Of a stretch of DNA of 6,212 bases, positions 1-5,107 are shown in pieces (within the stretch, counting starts at the first letter, position 1; every line of letters starts with the position of its first letter). The notes under the pieces were generated by a model. The model searched no databases, was not told the DNA's origin, and saw only the letters and a list, made by a program, of their open reading frames with translations. Source of the DNA: Oscillospiraceae bacterium UBA6409 (GTDB lineage Bacteria; Bacillota; Clostridia; Oscillospirales; Oscillospiraceae); NCBI GenBank assembly GCA_002438575.1, contig DJPP01000139.1:2658-8869 (forward strand). The letters run 5' to 3'. The translations under genes and the position numbers were made by a program.

Positions 1-1215
1 CAGGACGGAAAAGCGGAGTTTTACAGCGGAAATTACAGCTTTTATGCCATTGAGAAGGAACGGCGGTATCAGGAGCGCATGAAGCAGTACCTGAAGGAGC
101 AGGCGAAGATCGCGCAGCTGGAAAAGGCGGCGGAGCAGATGCACCTGTGGGCCTTCATGGGCAACGACGCGCTGCACAAGCGGGCCTTCAGCATGGAGAA
201 GCGCATTGAACGTATGCGGACCACGGCGAAGCCCACGAAGGCGCGGAGGCTGGAGGCGCGGTTCCAGAGCCGGGAGTTCAAGGGCGACGAGGTATTGCAG
301 ATCAAGGGCGTCAGCAAGGCCTTCGGCGAGAAGCGGCTGTTTGAGGATGTGTATCTGCGGTGCGAGGGGGGCGAGCGCATCGCGCTGCTGGGCGAGAACG
401 GCACGGGAAAGACCACGCTGCTGAATATGCTGACCGGCAGCGAACGGCCGGACAGCGGCGTTATACGGCTGGGGCCGGCGGTGAAGGCGGCGTATCTGCC
501 GCAGGTGATACACTTCGAGCACCCGGAGAGGTCCATACTGGACACGATGCTCTATGAGCTGGACATCACGCCCCAGTCGGCGCGGAACCGGCTGGCGGCG
601 TATCAGTTCACCGGGGAGGATGTGTTCAAGAGCGTCAGCGTGCTGTCCGGCGGCGAGCTGAGCCGCCTGCGGCTGTGTATGCTGATGGACGAGAGCATCA
701 ATCTGCTGATACTGGACGAGCCCACGAACCATCTGGACATCGACTCGAGGGAATGGCTGGAGCAGGCGGTGGAGGCCTTCGACGGGACGCTGCTGTTCGT
801 CAGCCACGACCGGTATTTCATCAACCGGTTCGCCACCCGCGTGTGGGAGCTGGCCGGGGGCGTCATCACGGACTATCCCATGGGCTTTGCACAGTACCGG
901 CAGGCCAAGGAGGAGGAACGCGCCGCCGCGGCGGCCGCGGTACAGGCGCAGTCCGCCGCGCCGAAGAAGAACGGCAGCCGGGGCAACCGGGCCCAGCAGG
1001 CGGCGAAAAAGCAGCTGACCATCTGCGAGACGGTCATCGCCAGGCTGGAGGCGGACAGCGCGCGGCTGGAGGCGGAGATGGCGGAGAACGCCTGCGACGC
1101 GGAGAAGCTGAACGCGCTGTATCAGGAACAGCAGGACGTGCAGAAACGGTTGGAGCAGGAGATGGAGCGCTGGGAAGAACTGAGCTTGCAGGCAGAGGAA
1201 CAGGAGGACCGATAA
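1..1215 (+). CDS. ABC-F family ATPase, 5'-truncated by the window edge
   Basis: This is the C-terminal part of a soluble ABC-F protein, a twin-ATPase family without membrane segments whose characterised members act on the ribosome (translation factors or antibiotic-protection proteins). The frame is open from base 1, so the first in-frame Met at 79 is internal and the first ATPase domain lies outside the window. In order, the 404 visible residues show the YSGNYSFY motif that follows ABC1, a charged helical interdomain linker (about 49-290), and a complete second ABC domain. That domain has Walker A GENGTGKTT (391-417), signature LSGGE (643-657), Walker B LLILDEPTNHLD with catalytic Glu at 718-720, and the switch His in SHD (805-807). 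An Ala-rich tract (about 919-955) and a C-terminal coiled coil (about 1006-1205) follow. The linker is not obviously extended, so resistance is not implied. The subfamily cannot be assigned. The gene ends TAA one base before the flavodoxin gene. Confidence 0.95.
   Translation, partial: QDGKAEFYSGNYSFYAIEKERRYQERMKQYLKEQAKIAQLEKAAEQMHLWAFMGNDALHKRAFSMEKRIERMRTTAKPTKARRLEARFQSREFKGDEVLQIKGVSKAFGEKRLFEDVYLRCEGGERIALLGENGTGKTTLLNMLTGSERPDSGVIRLGPAVKAAYLPQVIHFEHPERSILDTMLYELDITPQSARNRLAAYQFTGEDVFKSVSVLSGGELSRLRLCMLMDESINLLILDEPTNHLDIDSREWLEQAVEAFDGTLLFVSHDRYFINRFATRVWELAGGVITDYPMGFAQYRQAKEEERAAAAAAVQAQSAAPKKNGSRGNRAQQAAKKQLTICETVIARLEADSARLEAEMAENACDAEKLNALYQEQQDVQKRLEQEMERWEELSLQAEEQEDR
1202..1207 (+). 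promoter_or_regulatory. Ribosome binding site of the flavodoxin-like gene
   Basis: A perfect AGGAGG lies inside the last codons of the ABC-F gene, 9 nt before the ATG at 1217. It fixes the start of the flavodoxin-like gene and supports co-transcription with the ABC-F gene. Confidence 0.8.
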
Positions 1216-1216
1216 C

Positions 1217-1705
1217 ATGAGTGATATTTTGTGCATTTACTACTCCCGGACCGGGCATACCCGCCGGGCGGTCAAGGAGATCGCCGAGGCGCTGGGCGCG
1301 GAGATCACGGCCGTCACCGACGACTGCGACCGCAGCGGCTGGCGGGGATATATGCGCTGCGGTATGGACGCCATGAAGACATCCACCCGGCCCCTGCAAC
1401 CCTTTGAGACGGAGAAGCCGCTGGGCGCGTACAAGCTGGTGATCGTGGGCAGCCCGGTGTGGGCGGGGCGGTGCGCCAGCCCGATCCGCGCGCTGCTGAA
1501 GCGGCGGGGGCTGGAGATGGAGAACGTGGCCTATGTGGTCACGCGGAGCACCACCCAGCGCAGTGAGGAGGTCTATGACCAGATGGATATGTATACCGGG
1601 CGGACCCATCGGTTAGCGGTTTCGCTGCGGCCGGACAGCGAGGGGTATGAGTTCTGGCGGAACGACTTTGTCCAGAACGTGCGCCGCCTGCTGGAGAACG
1701 GCTGA
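1217..1705 (+). CDS. Flavodoxin-like protein (probable FMN-binding)
   Basis: This 162-residue single-domain protein is predicted to be a cytoplasmic flavodoxin-fold electron carrier or small oxidoreductase. It begins with a hydrophobic first strand (ILCIYY) followed directly by SRTGHT (residues 10-15), which fits the FMN phosphate-binding loop of flavodoxins. A second hydrophobic strand leads into GSPVWAGR (78-85), typical of a loop that contacts the flavin ring. The GWRGYMRCGMDAM stretch (41-53) resembles the flavodoxin subgroup found in many Firmicutes. The length suits a bare flavodoxin. There is no signal peptide or membrane segment. The ATG follows the ABC-F stop by one base and has a strong ribosome binding site. 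The redox partner and substrate cannot be deduced: no ferredoxin, hydrogenase or radical-SAM gene is nearby. A flavodoxin-type NAD(P)H oxidoreductase is an alternative. Confidence 0.85.
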   Translation: MSDILCIYYSRTGHTRRAVKEIAEALGAEITAVTDDCDRSGWRGYMRCGMDAMKTSTRPLQPFETEKPLGAYKLVIVGSPVWAGRCASPIRALLKRRGLEMENVAYVVTRSTTQRSEEVYDQMDMYTGRTHRLAVSLRPDSEGYEFWRNDFVQNVRRLLENG

Positions 1706-1708
1706 GGA
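1704..1708 (+). promoter_or_regulatory. Short ribosome binding site of prfA
   Basis: GAGGA overlaps the TGA stop of the flavodoxin-like gene and sits 6 nt before the prfA ATG at 1715. It is shorter than the neighbouring sites. Its overlap with the upstream stop codon suggests that prfA is translated partly by ribosomes finishing the preceding gene. Confidence 0.55.
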
Positions 1709-1714
1709 CGGGCC

Positions 1715-2785
1715 ATGCAGGAGAAGCTGAGCGCCCTTGCGGCGCATTTGACAGAGGTGGAGCAGCAGCTGGCAGACCCGGCGGTGTATACGGACCGGGA
1801 ACGGCTGACGGCGCTGCGCCGGGAGCAGAAGGAGCTGACGCCGGTGGTGGACTGCTGGCAGGCGTATCTGCGGGCGCAGGATACCGCCCGGGAGGCGGAG
1901 GAGATGCTGTCCGACCCGGAGCTGCGGGCCCTGGCACAGGAGGAGCTGGCCGGCGCCAAGGGGGACATGGAGCGCTTGCAGGAGGAGCTGAAGCGGCTGC
2001 TGCTGCCCCGGGACCCCAACGACGAGAAGAACGTGATACTGGAGATACGGGCCGGCATCGGCGGGGAGGAGGGCGCGCTGTTCGCCGCCGACCTGCTGCG
2101 GATGTACACCATGTACGCCGAACGCCGGGGCTGGACGCTGAGCATCGTCAGTGAGAACATGACGGAGCTGGGCGGGGTGAAGGAGGTCAGCGCCGAGATC
2201 GAGGGCGCGGGCGCCTGGTCGCGGCTGAAATTCGAGGCCGGGACGCACCGGGTGCAGCGGGTGCCGGAGACGGAGTCCTCCGGACGCATCCAGACCTCCG
2301 CCGCCACGGTGGCGGTGATGCCGGAGGCGGAGGAGGTGGAGTTTTCCATCGACCCCAAGGACCTGCAGATCGACACGTTCCGTTCCTCCGGCGCGGGGGG
2401 ACAGCACGTGAACAAGACGGAGAGCGCCATACGCATCACCCATCTGCCCACGGGCGTGGTGGTGGAGTGCCAGGATGAGCGCAGCCAGTACAAGAACAAG
2501 GACCGGGCCATGAAGATCCTGCGCTCGAAGCTGTACGAGGCGGAACAGGAGAAGCAGAACGCCGCCATCGCCGCCACGCGGAAAAGTCAGGTGGGCACCG
2601 GCGACAGAAGCGGCAAGATCAGAACGTATAATTTCCCGCAGAACCGGGTCACGGATCATCGGCTGACGGGAGACAATAAAAACTTCAACATTGCGGCCAT
2701 CATCAATGGGGACATGGACGACCTCATCGATGCCCTGACGCTGAACGATCAGGCACAGCGGCTGCAGGAGGGAAAGGAGAGCTGA
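1715..2785 (+). CDS. prfA: Peptide chain release factor 1 (RF1)
   Basis: RF1 recognises UAA and UAG in the ribosomal A site and triggers hydrolysis of the peptidyl-tRNA ester. The 356-residue length is normal for bacterial RF1. The N-terminal third is a charged helical domain, followed by the conserved AGIGGEEGALFA block (from residue 113). The anticodon-like tripeptide reads P184-E185-T186 within RVPETESSGR, the PxT pattern of RF1; RF2 would carry SPF. The catalytic GGQ is at 228-230 within SSGAGGQHVNKTESA, where the Gln is the usual site of PrmC methylation. The C-terminal GDRSGKIRTYNFPQNRVTDH block is intact. The gene itself ends in UGA, which RF2 reads. The methyltransferase gene prmC, often beside prfA, is not in this window. 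Flavodoxin and LUD genes flank it 9 and 2 nt away. Confidence 0.98.
   Translation: MQEKLSALAAHLTEVEQQLADPAVYTDRERLTALRREQKELTPVVDCWQAYLRAQDTAREAEEMLSDPELRALAQEELAGAKGDMERLQEELKRLLLPRDPNDEKNVILEIRAGIGGEEGALFAADLLRMYTMYAERRGWTLSIVSENMTELGGVKEVSAEIEGAGAWSRLKFEAGTHRVQRVPETESSGRIQTSAATVAVMPEAEEVEFSIDPKDLQIDTFRSSGAGGQHVNKTESAIRITHLPTGVVVECQDERSQYKNKDRAMKILRSKLYEAEQEKQNAAIAATRKSQVGTGDRSGKIRTYNFPQNRVTDHRLTGDNKNFNIAAIINGDMDDLIDALTLNDQAQRLQEGKES
2774..2779 (+). promoter_or_regulatory. Ribosome binding site of the LUD gene
   Basis: AAGGAG lies inside the end of prfA, 8 nt before the ATG at 2788. It confirms this start and points to co-expression with prfA. Confidence 0.75.
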
Positions 2786-2787
2786 CC

Positions 2788-3426
2788 ATGAACGAGAATA
2801 AGAAGAAAATGTATGACCTGTCCGGCCCCAAGACGGTGGAGGCCATGAAGAAGCGGCACTTTGACGCCTATTACTGTTCCACCGCCGCCGAGGCCGTGGA
2901 AAAGGCGCTGGAGCTGATCCCCAAGACGGACAGTGTGTCCTGGGGCGGCGTGATGACGGTGGACGAGCTGGGGCTGAAGCAGCGGCTGGCGCAGGAGGGG
3001 TATACCCTCATCGACCGGGACACCGCCAAGGACCCGGCGGAGAAGCAGGCGCTGATGCACCAGGCGCTGAGCTGCGGCACGTTCCTGATGAGCAGCAACG
3101 CCATCTCCAAGGACGGGCAGCTGGTGAACATCGACGGCATGGGCAACCGGGTGGCGGCCATGTGCTATGGACCCCGGCAGGTGCTGGTCATCGCCGGCAT
3201 GAACAAGGTGCTGGGCACGCTGGACGATGCCATCGCCCGCGCCCGGAACATCGCCGCGCCGGCCAACGCGCAGCGGTTCGGCCTGAAGACACCCTGCGGC
3301 TTGACCGGACAGTGCGGCGACTGCACCAGCCCCGACTGTGTCTGTTCCTATGTGGTGGTGACGCGGAACTCCATGGTGCATGAGCGCATCAAGGTCATCC
3401 TCGTGGGCGAGGATCTGGGACTGTAA
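2788..3426 (+). CDS. LUD-domain protein (LutC-like, DUF162 family) with Cys cluster
   Basis: This 212-residue protein matches the standalone LUD-domain family common in Clostridia and often labelled lactate utilisation protein. The evidence is the overall layout: an N-terminal helix ending near KKRHFDAYYCSTAAEAVEKAL, the DSVSWGGVMTVDELGL segment, YTLIDRD, the GTFLMSSNAIS and GQLVNIDGMGNRVAAM blocks, and the strand QVLVIAGMNKVLGTLDDAI. Near the C-terminus five cysteines cluster (C170, C176, C179, C184, C186; spacing C-x5-C-x2-C-x4-C-x-C), which could bind zinc or an iron-sulfur cluster. In Bacillus LutC works with LutA and LutB in lactate oxidation. Neither is present here, so a lactate role is not supported, and the function of the standalone clostridial form is unknown to me. 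There is no signal peptide. It lies 2 nt after prfA and ends TAA before the only sizeable gap in the window. Confidence 0.85.
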   Translation: MNENKKKMYDLSGPKTVEAMKKRHFDAYYCSTAAEAVEKALELIPKTDSVSWGGVMTVDELGLKQRLAQEGYTLIDRDTAKDPAEKQALMHQALSCGTFLMSSNAISKDGQLVNIDGMGNRVAAMCYGPRQVLVIAGMNKVLGTLDDAIARARNIAAPANAQRFGLKTPCGLTGQCGDCTSPDCVCSYVVVTRNSMVHERIKVILVGEDLGL

Positions 3427-3484
3427 AAAGGGGAGTTTTGCCGCTGCGGCGGAATAAAAGAGCAGAAGAAACGAGGTTCGGGTG
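3427..3484 (+). other. 58-nt gap, the only real intergenic space
   Basis: This short gap between the LUD and sua5-coaE genes is richer in A and T than the flanking coding sequence. It holds a small inverted repeat, GCCGC-T-GCGGC (3440-3450), with a loop too tight for more than about four base pairs. TTTT lies just before it and AAAA a few bases after, with an unpaired GGAAT between. There is no U-run directly after the stem, so this is not a convincing intrinsic terminator for + transcripts. I see no good -35/-10 pair. A purine-rich stretch leads to GAGG at 3473-3476, the probable ribosome binding site of the next gene. Confidence 0.6.
3473..3476 (+). promoter_or_regulatory. Ribosome binding site deciding the sua5-coaE start
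   Basis: GAGG is followed by two adjacent in-frame starts: GTG at 3482 (5 nt away) and ATG at 3485 (8 nt away). The ATG has the better spacing and the more common codon, so 3485 is preferred. The choice changes the protein by one residue. Confidence 0.55.
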
Positions 3485-5107
3485 ATGGAGACCATCATAT
3501 TCCATCCGGAGACGGACAAAAACGCCATCGCGGAGGCGGCGGCCATACTGCGGCGGGGCGGCCTGCTGGGTATCCCCACGGAGACGGTATACGGTCTGGG
3601 CGCCGACGGGCTGAACGAGGACGCGGTGCGCCGCATTTTCGAGGCCAAGGGACGGCCGCAGGACAACCCCCTCATCCTGCACGTACCGGACGCCGGGTGG
3701 CTGGAGCGCTGCTGCGCGGATATCCCCGACACGGCCTATGCGCTGGCGGAACGGTTCTGGCCGGGGCCGCTGACCATGATCCTGCCCCGCCGGGACTGCG
3801 TGCCCCTGCGGACCACCGGCGGGCTGGACACCGTGGGCGTCCGCTGCCCGGACCACCCGGTGACGCGGGCCATTATACAGGCGGCGGATACGCCGGTGGC
3901 GGCACCCAGTGGGAATACCTCCGGCCGGCCCAGCCCCACCTGTGCGCGGCACATGATGGAGGACATGATGGGCAAGATCGACGGCATCGTGGACGGAGGA
4001 CCGTGCGCCGTGGGGGTGGAGAGCACCATTATCGACCTGACGGTGCAGCCGCCGCGCCTGCTGCGTCCCGGCGGACTGCCGCTGGAGGCGCTGGAGGCTG
4101 TGCTGGGAGAGGTGGCCGTGGATAAGGCCGTGCGGCAGAGGCTGGCGGACGGCGAAAAGGCCAAGGCGCCGGGCATGAAGTACCGGCACTACGCGCCCCG
4201 GGCCGCCGTGACGGTGGTGACGGGCGCGCCCCGGCGGAGCGCGGCATACATCGCGGCGCACCTGCCGGCGGGGGCCGGGGTCATCTGCTTTGACGAGTAC
4301 GCGCCGCTGTTCGCGGGGCACATCGTACATCGGCTGGGGCCGGCAGGCGACAAGCTGGCCCAGGCACAGCACGTGTTCGACGCGCTGCGGACCTTCGACG
4401 AGACGGAGGTGACGGCCATCTATGCACAGTGTCCGGACGAGACGGGGCTGGGACTGGCGGTGAGCAACCGGCTGAAAAAGGCGGCGGGGTTCCACACGGT
4501 GGACGCGTCGCCGCTGGTCATCGGCTTCACGGGGCCTACCGGCGCGGGAAAGACCAGCGCCCTGCGGGCGCTGGAGCAGCTGGGCGGGCTGGTGCTGGAC
4601 TGCGACGCCATCTACCACGAGATGCTGCGGACGGACGAGGGACTGCGGGCGGCCATCACCGGGGCGTTCGGCCCAGTGTTCACGGCGGACGGCGGTCTGG
4701 ACCGGCAGAAGCTGGGGAAGGTGGTGTTCGGCGATCCGGCGGCGCTGGAGACGCTGAACGGGATCATCTATGAACGGCTGCCCCGGGAGCTGCGGCGGCG
4801 GATGGACGCGAGCGACGCGGCGGTGGTGGGCATTGACGCCATCAACCTGATCGAAAGCGGGCTGGACGGGCTGTGCCGCCGGACGGTGGCGGTGATCGCG
4901 CCGGCGGAGACGCGGGTGGCGCGCATCATGGCACGGGACGGCATACCGGAGGAATACGCGTGGCTGCGGGTGCGGGCACAGAAGGACGAGGCGTTCTACC
5001 GGGCCCATTGCACGGACGTGCTGGTGAACGACTGCGGCAGCGCGGCGGCCTTTACGGAAAAGGCGCGGCAGGCGCTGGAGACGATATTGAAGGAGGAACG
5101 AGCATGA
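3485..5107 (+). CDS. sua5-coaE: Fused Sua5 threonylcarbamoyl-AMP synthase and CoaE dephospho-CoA kinase
   Basis: One 540-residue frame carries two complete enzymes. Residues 1-343 are a full Sua5, which makes threonylcarbamoyl-AMP from threonine, bicarbonate and ATP for the t6A37 modification of ANN-decoding tRNAs. The YrdC fold (1-210) shows IPTETVYGLGADG, K55-G-R57 and S142-G-N144. The conserved linker PGMKYRHYAP lies around 229-238, and a Sua5 C-terminal domain ends GLGLAVSNRLKKAAGF. With only a few residues between, 344-540 is CoaE, which phosphorylates dephospho-CoA to CoA. It has P-loop GPTGAGKT (350-357), LDCDAIYHEM with D372 and D374, GGLDRQKLGKVVF, and the lid-like ARIMARDGIPEEYAWLRVRAQ, then ends VLVNDCGS. 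Two motifs differ from common CoaE: GPTGAGKT replaces GGIGSGKS, and IDAINLIESG (450-459) stands where PLLFE is usual. Both domains look intact. The 3' end overlaps the M18 gene by 4 nt. Confidence 0.93.
   Translation: METIIFHPETDKNAIAEAAAILRRGGLLGIPTETVYGLGADGLNEDAVRRIFEAKGRPQDNPLILHVPDAGWLERCCADIPDTAYALAERFWPGPLTMILPRRDCVPLRTTGGLDTVGVRCPDHPVTRAIIQAADTPVAAPSGNTSGRPSPTCARHMMEDMMGKIDGIVDGGPCAVGVESTIIDLTVQPPRLLRPGGLPLEALEAVLGEVAVDKAVRQRLADGEKAKAPGMKYRHYAPRAAVTVVTGAPRRSAAYIAAHLPAGAGVICFDEYAPLFAGHIVHRLGPAGDKLAQAQHVFDALRTFDETEVTAIYAQCPDETGLGLAVSNRLKKAAGFHTVDASPLVIGFTGPTGAGKTSALRALEQLGGLVLDCDAIYHEMLRTDEGLRAAITGAFGPVFTADGGLDRQKLGKVVFGDPAALETLNGIIYERLPRELRRRMDASDAAVVGIDAINLIESGLDGLCRRTVAVIAPAETRVARIMARDGIPEEYAWLRVRAQKDEAFYRAHCTDVLVNDCGSAAAFTEKARQALETILKEERA
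5091..5096 (+). promoter_or_regulatory. Ribosome binding site of the M18 aminopeptidase gene
   Basis: AGGAGG, within a longer GAAGGAGGAA, lies inside the last codons of sua5-coaE, 7 nt before the ATG at 5104. The ATGA overlap of stop and start favours translational coupling, while the strong site also allows fresh initiation. Confidence 0.8.

Noticed and set aside
79..81. ATG at 79 as the start of the ABC-F gene
   Set aside because: The same frame is open back to base 1 and encodes the YSGNYSFY motif normally found in the middle of ABC-F proteins, so this Met is internal.
675..1220. 181-codon + strand open frame inside the ABC-F gene
   Set aside because: It is an out-of-frame Gly/Arg/Ala-rich shadow of the real frame, which carries the Walker B and switch motifs.
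1573..2659. Two long minus-strand open frames opposite prfA
   Set aside because: Both are shadows of prfA in other frames, with skewed composition (Ser/Arg-rich or Leu/Gln/His-rich), no motifs and no plausible ribosome binding site context.
2788..3426. Part of a lactate utilisation (lutABC) operon
   Set aside because: No LutA-like cysteine-rich protein or LutB-like ferredoxin protein is nearby; the neighbours are prfA and sua5-coaE.
3436..3459. Intrinsic terminator in the intergenic gap
   Set aside because: The stem is about four or five base pairs with a one- to three-base loop, and no U-run follows it on the + strand.
3482..3484. GTG as the start of the sua5-coaE fusion
   Set aside because: The ATG immediately after it has better spacing from GAGG. 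The GTG is not excluded but adds only one residue.
2749..3732. 327-codon minus-strand open frame across the intergenic gap
   Set aside because: It covers the LUD gene and the start of sua5-coaE in antisense, has low-complexity His/Gly/Val composition and matches no family I recognise.
3395..5008. 537-codon open frame on the minus strand opposite sua5-coaE
   Set aside because: It is the antisense of an unmistakable two-domain enzyme. The translation is dominated by His, Arg, Pro and Gln with no recognisable domain, as expected opposite a GC-rich gene.
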